Shown: one piece after another, positions 13,366 through 20,132 of the stretch | Layout: each line of letters begins with the position of its first letter | How positions within the stretch are numbered: position 1 is the first letter of the stretch | IMG/VR virus record: IMGVR_UViG_3300048924_000073 | Location: 1 to 44,356 of that record | DNA from: a virus | Length of the DNA: 44,356 nucleotides | Strand: one strand, 5' to 3' | Translations under genes and position numbers: made by a program | Notes under the pieces: model-generated | What the model was told of the DNA's origin: nothing | Seen by the model: the letters and a program-made list of their open reading frames with translations, nothing else | Database searches by the model: none

Positions 13366-14675
13366 CGACCCTCGAAGCCAACCACCGCGCCGCGATCCAC
13401 CAGGTCGAACGCCAGGTGCTGCACACGGCGATGTGCCGCCCGTCCAGCATCGCCGACATGCCACTGCACCCGGGTCACTTCGGCAACGAGGCGCACGGCC
13501 AGTTGTGGGAGCTGATCCGCAGCATGGACGCCGGCGGCAAGCCCGTGGACGCCGTGACGATTGCCGACGTGGCCGACCGCATGGGCAGCCCACGACTGAG
13601 CGAGCTGGCGATGCTGATCGGCGCCGACCGCGATCTGTACCCCAGCAGCCAACCGGCCTATCAGTCGTCGGTGCTGCTGGCCGCATGGCGGGACCGCGAG
13701 GCGCTGAGCATCGCCAGGGAGCTGGAGGAGGGCGCCCACGCTCGGCAGGAGGACGCCGTGGACGCTGCAATCCTGCGGTTGATGACCTTGCACAGCGCTG
13801 ATCGCAGCTATGAACACACCTCGCAGTCCGCGCTGGATGCGGCTGTGGCTCAGGCCATGGACGCGCAGCGCAACGGCGGGAAGCTGATCGGCGTCTCCAC
13901 CGGAATCTTCGATCTCGACGAAGCCTTGGGCGGCTTCCACGACAGCGACCTGATCGTCGTTGGCGGGCGCCCGGCTATGGGCAAAACGGGATTCCTGCTC
14001 GGCGTCGCTGCCGCCGGCGCGAAGGGTGGGGCAGTGGGCCTGATCTCCGGTGAGCAGCCTGCCGACCAGGTAGGCCTGCGGTGGCTGGCCGCCGGTTCGG
14101 GGGTCAACGTGGGTCGCCTGCGCGCCGGCAAGTTCCGCAGCGATGACATGGGGTCGCTGCTGCACGCCGCTGAGCAGTACGGCGCGCTGCCGGTACGAAT
14201 CCACGACCGTCCATCGCCCGACATCACCGAGGTCATTCGCGAGGCGCGCCGCTGGAAGCACCAGCTGGGCATCCGCGCGCTCTACGTGGACTACCTACAG
14301 CGCATCGAGATCGCATCGATGTCGCGTGCCCCGAAGCATCAGCAGGTGGGCAGCATCACTCGCAGCCTGAAAAACCTCGCGCGCGACTTGCGCATCCCCG
14401 TGATCGCGCTGGCCCAAGTGAACCGCGAGGCCGACGGCGAGCGACCGCAAATGAAGCACCTGGCCGACAGCTCGGAGATCGAGAAGGAAGCCGACCAGAT
14501 CATGATGCTGTGGCGCGACCTGTCCAATCCGCAGGCCGAGCGCACCGCTGCCGAGATCAACGTGGTGAAGAACCGCCACGGCAACATCGGCGTGGTGCCG
14601 GTGACCTGGCACGGCGGGTCGACGTCATACGTCAACCGCAGCGCAGCCGACGAGCTGGGGGAGGTCGCAGCATGA
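13362..14675 (+). CDS. dnaB: DnaB-like replicative helicase
   Basis: The 437-aa protein has the DnaB N-terminal helical domain (VERQVLHTAMC at residue 15 onward) and a RecA-like motor with Walker A GGRPAMGKT (201-209), Walker B region ALYVDYLQRI, and the ALAQVNREADGERPQMKHLADSSEIEKEADQIMMLWR segment typical of DnaB motifs H3-H4. It is the hexameric 5'-3' helicase at the phage fork, loaded by the O-like initiator encoded just upstream (4-nt overlap). As the phage brings its own helicase, it would not need a P-type protein to capture host DnaB. Confidence 0.95.
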   Translation: MTTLEANHRAAIHQVERQVLHTAMCRPSSIADMPLHPGHFGNEAHGQLWELIRSMDAGGKPVDAVTIADVADRMGSPRLSELAMLIGADRDLYPSSQPAYQSSVLLAAWRDREALSIARELEEGAHARQEDAVDAAILRLMTLHSADRSYEHTSQSALDAAVAQAMDAQRNGGKLIGVSTGIFDLDEALGGFHDSDLIVVGGRPAMGKTGFLLGVAAAGAKGGAVGLISGEQPADQVGLRWLAAGSGVNVGRLRAGKFRSDDMGSLLHAAEQYGALPVRIHDRPSPDITEVIREARRWKHQLGIRALYVDYLQRIEIASMSRAPKHQQVGSITRSLKNLARDLRIPVIALAQVNREADGERPQMKHLADSSEIEKEADQIMMLWRDLSNPQAERTAAEINVVKNRHGNIGVVPVTWHGGSTSYVNRSAADELGEVAA

Positions 14676-15292
14676 CCCTGACCGCCGCAGCGAAGAAGAT
14701 CCGCGCCAAGCGCGCGCGCCGGCCCATCTACCTGGTGGTGGCGAAGCTGATCGACCCGAACACCGGCGAGCTGGTAGGCGCCCTGGTGCCTGCCCATGAG
14801 GTCGATCAGCGTCTGCTGCGCGATCGCAAGTTTCGCGTGGGCCGGGAGATCCGGGGCGAGCTGAAGCAGCCGCGCGACGGCAGCCAGCACCGGCTGATCC
14901 ACAAGATCGGCCACCTGATGATCGACAACGTGGAAGGCTGGGAGCAGATGGACGCGCATGACGCGGTGAAGCGCCTGCAGCTGGACGCCGATGTCTGCTG
15001 CGAAACCGTCGAGATGGACGCAACGCCGGTCATCGCGGCGGTGTTGGACGCCTGCGAGGCGCTGCTGGGTGCCGGCGCCCGCAAGGTGCTGGCCGGCGTG
15101 CTGCCGGAGATCCGCACCATCCCGGTCAAGCGCGCCGAAAGCCTGTCATTCGACGAGATGGAACAGGCCCGCTTCCAGGAGTTGTTCGATGGACTGACCG
15201 AGTACATCGGCCGCCACTACACACACGTGATGCTCGACGACGTGCGCGCCGAGTTCTGGGACATGGCCGGGCAGAACAGGAGGGTGGCGTGA
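14672..15292 (+). CDS. DUF1367-like phage protein (nin-region type)
   Basis: A 206-aa product with a basic start, a middle of the pattern GREIRGELKQPRDGSQHRLIHKIGHLM resembling DUF1367, and a C-terminal ESLSFDEMEQARFQELFDGLTEYIGRHYTHVMLDD that matches that family's ending. DUF1367 proteins lie in the nin-like region of lambdoid phages, with a suspected role in recombination or replication. Start at 14672 overlaps the helicase stop (ATGA); the longer open frame is a shadow. I hold the family call as likely, not certain. Confidence 0.65.
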   Translation: MTLTAAAKKIRAKRARRPIYLVVAKLIDPNTGELVGALVPAHEVDQRLLRDRKFRVGREIRGELKQPRDGSQHRLIHKIGHLMIDNVEGWEQMDAHDAVKRLQLDADVCCETVEMDATPVIAAVLDACEALLGAGARKVLAGVLPEIRTIPVKRAESLSFDEMEQARFQELFDGLTEYIGRHYTHVMLDDVRAEFWDMAGQNRRVA

Positions 15293-15303
15293 CTGTGCTT
15301 AAC

Positions 15304-15879
15304 CTACGAGCGCGGCACCGGTACTTCGTCGATCAGTTGTCTGATGGCAACACGATAGACCTCAAATGCAGCCGCCTGATTCTCGGTGATCACCCGCATG
15401 GCCTCAATTTTTTCGAGGGCATTTCGAAAAATCTCCAAAAGGCCCAAGCAGTGAGATTGTGTCTCGACCTTCTTCAGCAGAAGCACGGCAGAAGGAACGT
15501 CGGCAGCTGGGTAGGAATCCAGCGTCTTAAGCTGAAGCTCGATGTCCCGAGCAAGTCCATTAGCAAAGTTCATGTCGACGTTTCTCGTCGAAAGCATTTT
15601 TGCGAGTGCTTCGGCTGGGAAGAGGGCATTGCCGATAAGAGTTACAAGCAGGTCGGTTCGTCTGGATCGCTCGGCATCGGCGATCTTTCGAGGCACCTCG
15701 ACTGCGGCATATCCAACTGCAAGCGCAACCGCTGCCTGCGTCCACGCAGGCCACTCGACGTCCCGCATCCACCTGCTCAGCCCGTCACTGTCCGTGATGA
15801 GGGCCGTCACCACTACGCCTGCAATGAAGGTCAGTACGGACACGATGGCCCAGTCGCGGTCGGTGCGGCCTTGATTCAT
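15304..15879 (-). CDS. Antisense membrane protein with two spans (moron)
   Basis: The 191-aa product has two hydrophobic segments, about residues 10-29 (WAIVSVLTFIAGVVVTALIT) and 44-60 (WTQAAVALAVGYAAVEV), and then a cytoplasmic helical domain of about 130 residues. AGGAGGGA precedes the ATG. The gene opposes the early rightward operon, fits between genes without overlap, and is visibly poorer in GC than its neighbours, all signs of a separately acquired cargo gene. The 12-mer CTGCCCCAACAC just 5' of its RBS recurs before the second antisense membrane gene. Superinfection exclusion or defence is a reasonable guess, unsupported by a known domain. Confidence 0.75.
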   Translation of the reverse strand: MNQGRTDRDWAIVSVLTFIAGVVVTALITDSDGLSRWMRDVEWPAWTQAAVALAVGYAAVEVPRKIADAERSRRTDLLVTLIGNALFPAEALAKMLSTRNVDMNFANGLARDIELQLKTLDSYPAADVPSAVLLLKKVETQSHCLGLLEIFRNALEKIEAMRVITENQAAAFEVYRVAIRQLIDEVPVPRS

Positions 15880-15891
15880 AGCTTCCCTCCT

Positions 15892-15903
15892 GTGTTGGGG
15901 CAG
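15892..15903 (-). promoter_or_regulatory. 12-mer leader motif, copy 1 (CTGCCCCAACAC on the minus strand)
   Basis: Lies 12 nt before the ATG of the antisense gene 15304-15879 and directly after TAGAAT (minus strand, 15904-15909), which can serve as a -10 box. The motif would then span the transcription start. An identical copy is at 17650-17661. Confidence 0.5.
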
Positions 15904-15926
15904 ATTCTACCGCCCGAGGTAGCAGC

Positions 15927-16211
15927 GTGAGGACCAAGAATGCCAAGCCCTTCACCTCCGCAGAGAGGCGGCATGTGGACGCAGTGAAGCTGTTGCCGTG
16001 CAGTGTCTGCAGCCGACCAGGCCAGAGCGACGCCCACCACATCAACCAGGGGCAGCACTTCACGACCGTGGCCCTGTGCAAGGACTGCCACCAAGGCAGT
16101 TTCAACGGCATCCACGGGCAGAAACGGATGTGGCTCGTCATGAAGATGGACGAGCTGGGCGCCCTCAACGTCACCCTTTCCCGGCTGCGCCTACAGGAGG
16201 CCGCACGATGA
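15927..16211 (+). CDS. Ref-like RecA-dependent nuclease
   Basis: The 94-aa protein has C25-x2-C28, an AHH pair (H37, H38), C51-x2-C54-H55 and the GIHGQKRMW element (61-69). This is the HNH-type fold of phage P1 Ref (RecA-dependent nuclease), in short form. Ref cuts DNA at RecA filaments and promotes recombination. It starts with GTG and overlaps RusA by 4 nt, so a recombination or resolution module is likely. A simple HNH endonuclease of other function is the alternative. Confidence 0.8.
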   Translation: MRTKNAKPFTSAERRHVDAVKLLPCSVCSRPGQSDAHHINQGQHFTTVALCKDCHQGSFNGIHGQKRMWLVMKMDELGALNVTLSRLRLQEAAR

Positions 16212-16669
16212 TCCACCTCACCCTCCCGTACCCGATCAGCGCGAACCGCTACTGGGCCGTGCGCGTCATACCGAAGAAGCCGAAGCCGCTGGCGATCACC
16301 TACGTGACGGAGGAAGCGAAGGCATACAAGGCGGCGGTCGGCCACCTGGCCAAGGCGGCCGGCATCCGCGTGCCGGCGACTGGCCGCGTGGTGCTGCACA
16401 TCAAGCTGTTCCCGAACCGGCCGCAGGACTGGGCGAAGCGCGCACGGAAGGATCCGCATACCTGGGACGACACCGTGCAGTGCATCGACCTTGGCAACTG
16501 CGAAAAGGTGCTTTCCGACGCCCTGAACGGCATTGCCTGGGTGGACGACAAGCAGATCCGACGGACCCTGCTGGAACGCATGGAACCGGACGAAAAAGGC
16601 GCGCGGCTCGAGGTGGCGATCGAGTACCTGGCCGCGGCACCGAGCCTGTTCGGGGAGGCCGCAGCTTGA
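16208..16669 (+). CDS. rusA: RusA-type Holliday junction resolvase
   Basis: The 153-aa endonuclease resolves four-way DNA junctions made by the Red-like recombination system and during replication. The RusA core is clear: PYPISANRYW near the start, then IDLGNCEKVLSDALNGIAWVDDKQI at about 93-117. Acidic residues D94, D104 and D113/D114 are present, but the second Asp of the usual DLDN motif is Gly (G96), so one metal ligand seems replaced. Start overlaps Ref, stop overlaps a TTG-started gene. Confidence 0.9.
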   Translation: MIHLTLPYPISANRYWAVRVIPKKPKPLAITYVTEEAKAYKAAVGHLAKAAGIRVPATGRVVLHIKLFPNRPQDWAKRARKDPHTWDDTVQCIDLGNCEKVLSDALNGIAWVDDKQIRRTLLERMEPDEKGARLEVAIEYLAAAPSLFGEAAA

Positions 16670-16878
16670 CCACGCCAGAGGCCAAGGTTCGGAAGCGGCA
16701 CAACGCCTACGTGCGCCGGCATGGCCGGTGCGCGGTATGCACGATGCGCGAGCGCGGCAGCAGCCCGGCTCACTGCCAGCGCCGGCCGGACCGTCAGGGG
16801 AGCTGCGACACCGACGGGCTGCTGCCGGTGTTCCGATTCGACGAGAACGTGCTGAAGGGGATGCGCGATGCAGACTGA
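16666..16878 (+). CDS. Small Cys-rich protein, TTG start
   Basis: The product is 70 aa with C22-x2-C25, C37 and C47, enough for one zinc site in a basic protein (KVRKRHNAYVRRHGR). I take TTG at 16666 as start: GGGGAGG lies 8 nt upstream and the stop of rusA overlaps it (TTGA). It overlaps the following gene by 11 nt. Possibly a small nucleic-acid binder; family not recognised. Confidence 0.62.
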   Translation: MTTPEAKVRKRHNAYVRRHGRCAVCTMRERGSSPAHCQRRPDRQGSCDTDGLLPVFRFDENVLKGMRDAD

Positions 16879-17293
16879 CTATTTTGGAGCCTACGTGCGC
16901 GGTGAGCTGGAGCACTGGGGGCGGGAGTTTGCCCTGCACCGGGACTGCGAATACCTCGGGCACCAATCGAAGAACCTGCTGGCGGTGCTCATGGAGCACC
17001 ACGAAATGCCTGGGCGTGCGCAGGGCTATAAGCCCATGGAGACCGACCCGCGGGCTCAGGCTATCGAAGACATCGTGAGCGACATCGCCCGGACCGACGT
17101 CAGTCTGGCTTGCGTGCTTCGTGGGTATTACTGCGGCTCTGGGCGGCGGAAGGAGGAGCGCTGGGAGCAGGCACGGCAGCTGCTGCAGCTGATGGGGCAG
17201 CGGCCGGTCTCGGTGCGACAGTACCTGGTGATGGTCGAGCTTGGTTTCCAACGGGTGCGGGGCCGGCTGGAAGCTGGAGCGCGGGCGGCGTAG
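16868..17293 (+). CDS. Q-like late antitermination protein (candidate)
   Basis: A 141-aa protein with the look of small phage Q-type antiterminators: VLRGYYCGSGRRKEERWEQARQLL followed by a helix-turn-helix-like SVRQYLVMVELGFQRVRGRLEAG. It is the last early gene, and a promoter followed by tandem terminators and the lysis genes lies directly downstream. That gives the Q-pR'-tR' order of lambda. The final 194 nt overlap an antisense gene. Without a search, the name rests on position plus pattern. Confidence 0.68.
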   Translation: MQTDYFGAYVRGELEHWGREFALHRDCEYLGHQSKNLLAVLMEHHEMPGRAQGYKPMETDPRAQAIEDIVSDIARTDVSLACVLRGYYCGSGRRKEERWEQARQLLQLMGQRPVSVRQYLVMVELGFQRVRGRLEAGARAA

Positions 17294-17639
17294 CAGCGAG
17301 CTGGCGTTCAATGGCTTTGAGCGTGGGTGCCAGAACGTAGAAATTCAGGGCCACGGAAATTGCGAATGCTGCCGTGACGGAGACTGCAAAGAGTAGGCCG
17401 TAGTATTTTTTGCCAAGGCGGGGAATCATTAACGTGTAATGCTGGATGCTTGCGGCGATATAGGATCCGAGAGCGATCAGCAGCACATTGCTGACGACCT
17501 TGGCCGGGGGCGAGGCATACGCCTTGCCGAGGAACGAAAACAGGCCAGTAACCACCAAAAGCTCAGCAGTGTTTTTGATTACGCTGACGATATGTAGGTT
17601 CGCTTTCTGGAATTCGTTTACATACTCAGACTCGGCCAT
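17100..17639 (-). CDS. Antisense multi-span membrane protein with Pro/Ala-rich tail
   Basis: A 179-aa product with hydrophobic segments at about residues 24-39, 48-66 and 81-103, then a low-complexity tail from about 120 rich in Pro, Ala and Ser. The tail overlaps the Q-like gene on the other strand by 194 nt, so its odd composition may result from overprinting. I start at the Met at 17639, because the shared 12-mer and a GGACG Shine-Dalgarno lie directly before it. The membrane part is lower in GC than the surroundings. Function unknown; a lysogeny-expressed envelope protein is a fair guess. Confidence 0.65.
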   Translation of the reverse strand: MAESEYVNEFQKANLHIVSVIKNTAELLVVTGLFSFLGKAYASPPAKVVSNVLLIALGSYIAASIQHYTLMIPRLGKKYYGLLFAVSVTAAFAISVALNFYVLAPTLKAIERQLAATPPALQLPAGPAPVGNQARPSPGTVAPRPAAAPSAAAAAVPAPSAPPSAAQSRSNTHEARKPD

Positions 17640-17649
17640 GGTTTCGTCC

Positions 17650-17661
17650 GTGTTGGGGCAG
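17650..17661 (-). promoter_or_regulatory. 12-mer leader motif, copy 2 (CTGCCCCAACAC on the minus strand)
   Basis: Identical to 15892-15903 and 10 nt before the ATG of the second antisense membrane gene. Here no TAGAAT precedes it; the sequence at that place is TCAACA. Confidence 0.5.
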
Positions 17662-17663
17662 TG

Positions 17664-17692
17664 TTGACAGGTGTGCACCTCAAGCGTACCGT
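17664..17692 (+). promoter_or_regulatory. Candidate late promoter (pR'-like)
   Basis: A perfect -35 TTGACA (17664-17669) and a weak -10 TACCGT (17687-17692) are 17 nt apart. The spacer holds AGGTG-TG-CACCT, an inverted repeat starting at 17669. Two terminators follow within 100 nt, as in lambda pR'-tR', where Q acts on polymerase at the promoter. Confidence 0.6.
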
Positions 17693-17711
17693 TTCAGGCA
17701 CGATCAGATAA

Positions 17712-17744
17712 GAGCCTCCGGCAAACCCGGGGGCTCTTTCTTTT
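17712..17744 (+). terminator. First terminator of the late leader (tR'-like)
   Basis: GAGCC...CCGG pairs with CCGG...GGCTC around a CAAA-type loop, with one interruption, and is followed by TTTCTTTT. It should block the late promoter until an antiterminator acts. Confidence 0.8.
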
Positions 17745-17758
17745 CCACCCATTCCAAC

Positions 17759-17784
17759 GGCTCGCCCTCACCGGCGGGCCGTTT
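17759..17784 (+). terminator. Second terminator-like hairpin of the late leader
   Basis: GGCTCGCC pairs with GGCGGGCC (one G-T pair) over a 6-nt loop, followed by GTTTT. It lies 9 nt before the tRNA-like gene. Confidence 0.65.
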
Positions 17785-17792
17785 TGCGTTTC

Positions 17793-17871
17793 TGCGGGCG
17801 TAGGCCAGAGGTCCAGGCTGCCGGGCTCATAACCCGGAGATTCGCCGGTTCGAATCCGGCCCCCGCAACCA
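17793..17871 (+). tRNA. Phage tRNA(CAU), initiator-Met-like, with a bulged acceptor stem
   Basis: A full cloverleaf with encoded CCA is present. Anticodon CAT (17828-17830) sits in a CCGGG/CCCGG stem, so three G-C pairs precede the loop as in initiator tRNA. The D-stem has a purine-pyrimidine 11-24 pair (G-C), also typical of bacterial initiators. The acceptor TGCGGG-C-G pairs with CCCCGCA only if C17799 is bulged, and its first pair is a weak T-A. The 3' end (CCCCGCAACCA) equals that of E. coli tRNA-fMet. Elongator Met or Ile2 cannot be excluded. Stx phages also carry tRNAs between Q and the lysis genes. Confidence 0.75.
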
Positions 17872-17955
17872 TCCATGCCCGTCCACCCTCACCGGACCAA
17901 TTCGCCGAGCCTTGCCGGGCTGCGGTGACGGGCACCTATCGTCGGAGATCCACCC

Positions 17956-18447
17956 ATGGCACAGATCACCCCCGAGGAGGCTGGCGGCAAGAACGTCGTG
18001 GCTTTCCTGGACATGCTGGCCTGGTCCGAAGGCACCGACAACGGCCGGCAGCCCACGAAGCGAAACGGGTACGACGTGCTGGTGGGCGGCGGCCTGTTTA
18101 CCGACCTCAGCAAGCATCCGGCGAAGCTGGTGCGGCTGAATTCCACGCTCAGCTCCACCGCGGCAGGCCGGTACCAGTTCCTGAAACGGACCTGGGCGAC
18201 CTTGCAGGCACGGCTGAAGCTTCCGGACTTCGGTCCGCTGAGCCAGGACAAGGCGTGCATCGAACTGATCCGCGGCCGCCGCGCGCTGGACGCGGTCAAG
18301 GCCGGCCAGTTCGATCGCGCTGTGGCGCTGTGCTCCAAGGAATGGGCCAGCCTGCCAGGCGCCGGCTACGGCCAGCATGAGCAGAGCTTGGAGAAGCTGC
18401 GACAGATCTACCGGAAGGCCGGCGGCGCCGTGGGTGAGGCCGCATGA
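17956..18447 (+). CDS. Endolysin, lambda R family (GH104 transglycosylase)
   Basis: The 163-aa protein closely follows lambda R: FLDMLAWSEGTDNGRQ at residues 17-32 with the catalytic Glu E25, GYDVLVGGGLFTDLSKHP, LNSTLSSTAAGRYQF and the closing WASLPGAGYGQHE. It cuts the glycan strand of peptidoglycan by a transglycosylase reaction. There is no signal or SAR helix, so it should need a holin to cross the inner membrane. GGAG lies ahead of the ATG. First gene of the lysis cassette; the stop overlaps the next start. Confidence 0.95.
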   Translation: MAQITPEEAGGKNVVAFLDMLAWSEGTDNGRQPTKRNGYDVLVGGGLFTDLSKHPAKLVRLNSTLSSTAAGRYQFLKRTWATLQARLKLPDFGPLSQDKACIELIRGRRALDAVKAGQFDRAVALCSKEWASLPGAGYGQHEQSLEKLRQIYRKAGGAVGEAA

Positions 18448-18761
18448 CGATGGAAGCCCAGCCGAGCCAGGACGGCCGCATTCGCATCTCCTTGGGGCCA
18501 GTCGAAAAGTGGATCGTTGGCGCATTCGCCAGCTTCACGATCGCCGGCGGCATCTGGCTGGTCGGCTCGATGCAGGCCGTGCTCACCCAGCAGCAGGTCA
18601 CGAACCAGCAGATGACCACGGTCCAGCAGCAGCTGCAGACCATCAACACCCAGCTGGCGGACGTGCCGGCGCTGAAGCTCGAACTGGCCAAGCAGGCCGT
18701 GCAGGTCGAGCAGAACAAGCAGGACATCCGCGAGCTGAAGCAGCTCAGGGGGCTGAAGTGA
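18444..18761 (+). CDS. Single-span membrane protein with coiled coil, lysis cassette (holin or antiholin candidate)
   Basis: The 105-aa product has one hydrophobic helix (about residues 25-44, IVGAFASFTIAGGIWLVGSM) and then a Gln/Thr-rich coiled coil (TQQQVTNQQMTTVQQQLQTINTQLADV) to the end. With overlaps of 4 nt on both sides, it lies between endolysin and a second membrane protein. Similar one-span, coiled-coil proteins are common in Xanthomonadaceae-type lysis cassettes, but which of the two small membrane genes is the holin is not decided by sequence. Confidence 0.68.
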   Translation: MTMEAQPSQDGRIRISLGPVEKWIVGAFASFTIAGGIWLVGSMQAVLTQQQVTNQQMTTVQQQLQTINTQLADVPALKLELAKQAVQVEQNKQDIRELKQLRGLK

Positions 18762-18973
18762 AGCTGCAGCTGATCGACAACTGGCGCAAGGCTTGGAAAC
18801 TCGCCTCGGTGTGGGTGTTCGGCCTGGTCACGATGTTCCCGGACATCTACGACGCCATTGCGGCTATGGGCTGGATGGACGAGCTGCCTGGCCCGGCGAA
18901 GTGGAGCATCCGCGCCCTGGGCGTGATGGGTGTCATCGTCCGCGTGCTGTCGCGTAGGAAACCGCCGTGCTGA
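18758..18973 (+). CDS. Putative holin, DUF7940-like
   Basis: The 71-aa protein starts MKLQLIDNWRKAWKLASVW and has two likely membrane helices (about residues 14-34 and 46-62) ending in a basic tail (VLSRRKPP), the usual plan of a small class II holin and like the family I know as DUF7940. GTG start at 18758 overlaps the previous stop (GTGA); the end overlaps the Rz-like gene by 7 nt. Holins form the membrane lesion that releases the endolysin. Confidence 0.72.
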   Translation: MKLQLIDNWRKAWKLASVWVFGLVTMFPDIYDAIAAMGWMDELPGPAKWSIRALGVMGVIVRVLSRRKPPC

Positions 18974-19401
18974 TCCCTGATCCGATCCGCCCCTATGTGG
19001 GCCTGATCCGCGCCGGCCTGTGGGTCGCCGCTGTGGGTGCCGTGCTGCTCATGGGCGCACGCCTCGGGGCGGACTACCGGGCCAAGAAGGACCAGGCCGT
19101 GATCGCGGCCGCCGAGAAGGCGCGCGACAAGGCCCAGGCCGATGCAGACGAGAACCTGCGCGCAGCCAACGCCTGCGGCCAGCTGCTGCAGGAGGTCAAC
19201 CGCCAGACCCAGCGTGCGATCGACGAGGCCACTCGCCAGCAGCAGGCAGCCAAGGAGGCCGCACGCTTGGCCGAGGCTGCCGCAGCCCAGAGCCAGCGCC
19301 GCGCCACCCAGGCCGAGCAGACCCTGCAGGCGGCCAAGAACCAGCCGGGTTGCCGGCAGCAGTTGGAGCAGACCCTATGCGACGCCATTCCGTTGCTGTG
19401 A
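18967..19401 (+). CDS. Rz-like inner-membrane spanin
   Basis: The 144-aa product has an N-terminal membrane anchor (about residues 12-30) and a long Ala/Gln-rich coiled coil through the periplasm, the i-spanin plan. GTG start at 18967 with AGGA upstream. The Rz1-like gene starts inside its last 25 nt in another frame. Together they fuse inner and outer membranes in the final lysis step. Confidence 0.85.
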   Translation: MLIPDPIRPYVGLIRAGLWVAAVGAVLLMGARLGADYRAKKDQAVIAAAEKARDKAQADADENLRAANACGQLLQEVNRQTQRAIDEATRQQQAAKEAARLAEAAAAQSQRRATQAEQTLQAAKNQPGCRQQLEQTLCDAIPLL

Positions 19402-19676
19402 TCCTGGCCGCGGCCTTGCCGCTGTGCGGGTTCGGCAGCTGCAGCAAGGTCCAGAAGCCGGACATCCCGCAGACCGTGTACGTCACCGTCGAGCGCACTG
19501 TGGCTGTGCCGGCGGCGCTGACCGCCCGCTGCCCGGTGAAGCGCGCAACCCAGCGCACCATCGAGAGCGTGGTGTCTGCCTACAACGCCAACGTGGCCAG
19601 CCTGGAGCAGTGCAACGGGCAGCTGGGTGCCATCGAGAAGCTGGGCGCTGATGCCCAGAAGGGCGAGGGTAGGTAA
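19377..19676 (+). CDS. Rz1-like outer-membrane lipoprotein spanin
   Basis: A 99-aa product with a lipoprotein signal (hydrophobic 6-17, lipobox-like FGSC with C22 as the lipidated Cys) and then a Pro-containing periplasmic part (VQKPDIPQTVYVTVERTVAVP), as in Rz1-type o-spanins. It begins within the end of the i-spanin gene (25-nt overlap), a known architecture. Longer than lambda Rz1, but two-component spanins of this length are common. Its stop touches the terminase start. Confidence 0.82.
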   Translation: MRRHSVAVILAAALPLCGFGSCSKVQKPDIPQTVYVTVERTVAVPAALTARCPVKRATQRTIESVVSAYNANVASLEQCNGQLGAIEKLGADAQKGEGR

Positions 19677-20132
19677 GTGGCACGCCCGAGCAAGTACAGC
19701 CAGCAGCTGGCCGACGCGATCTGCGAACTGCTGGTGGATGGCAAGAGTCTGCGCACGATCTGTTCCACGGCAAAGATGCCGAGCCGTTCCACAGTTATTC
19801 GTTGGCTGGCTGAGAACGAGGCATTTCGCAACCACTACGCGCGTGCGCGTGAGCTGCAGGCAGACACGCTGGCCGAGGAGATCCTGGACATTGCCGACAA
19901 GGCGGTGCTGGGCGAGCGGCTGAAGAAGGACGGCAAGGGCAAGGTGCTGGAGCGGCAGACCGGCGACATGGTTGAGCGCTCCAAGCTGATGATCGACGCG
20001 CGGAAGTGGTACGCCGGCAAGCTGCAGCCGAAGAAGTACGGCGAGCGCGTCGCTCTGGACCACGGCGTGCAGGACAACCTGGCCGACAAGCTGAGGGCCG
20101 CCCGTGAGCGCGCAGCCGACCGCAACGGCTGA
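19677..20132 (+). CDS. terS: Terminase small subunit (Sf6 gp1-like)
   Basis: The 151-aa protein opens with the PSKYSQQLADAICELLVDGKSLRTICSTAKMPSRSTVIRWLAEN helix-turn-helix, then QADTLAEEILDIADKA and a DARKWYAGKLQPKKYGERV motif: the Sf6-type small terminase pattern. It recognises the packaging start on phage DNA. The first codon is GTG at 19677 with AGGG upstream; the end overlaps the large subunit gene by 29 nt. Confidence 0.93.
   Translation: MARPSKYSQQLADAICELLVDGKSLRTICSTAKMPSRSTVIRWLAENEAFRNHYARARELQADTLAEEILDIADKAVLGERLKKDGKGKVLERQTGDMVERSKLMIDARKWYAGKLQPKKYGERVALDHGVQDNLADKLRAARERAADRNG

Noticed and set aside
15785-17311. 508-aa minus-strand open frame
   Set aside because: Shadow of Ref, RusA and Q-like genes, which carry clear motifs on the plus strand.
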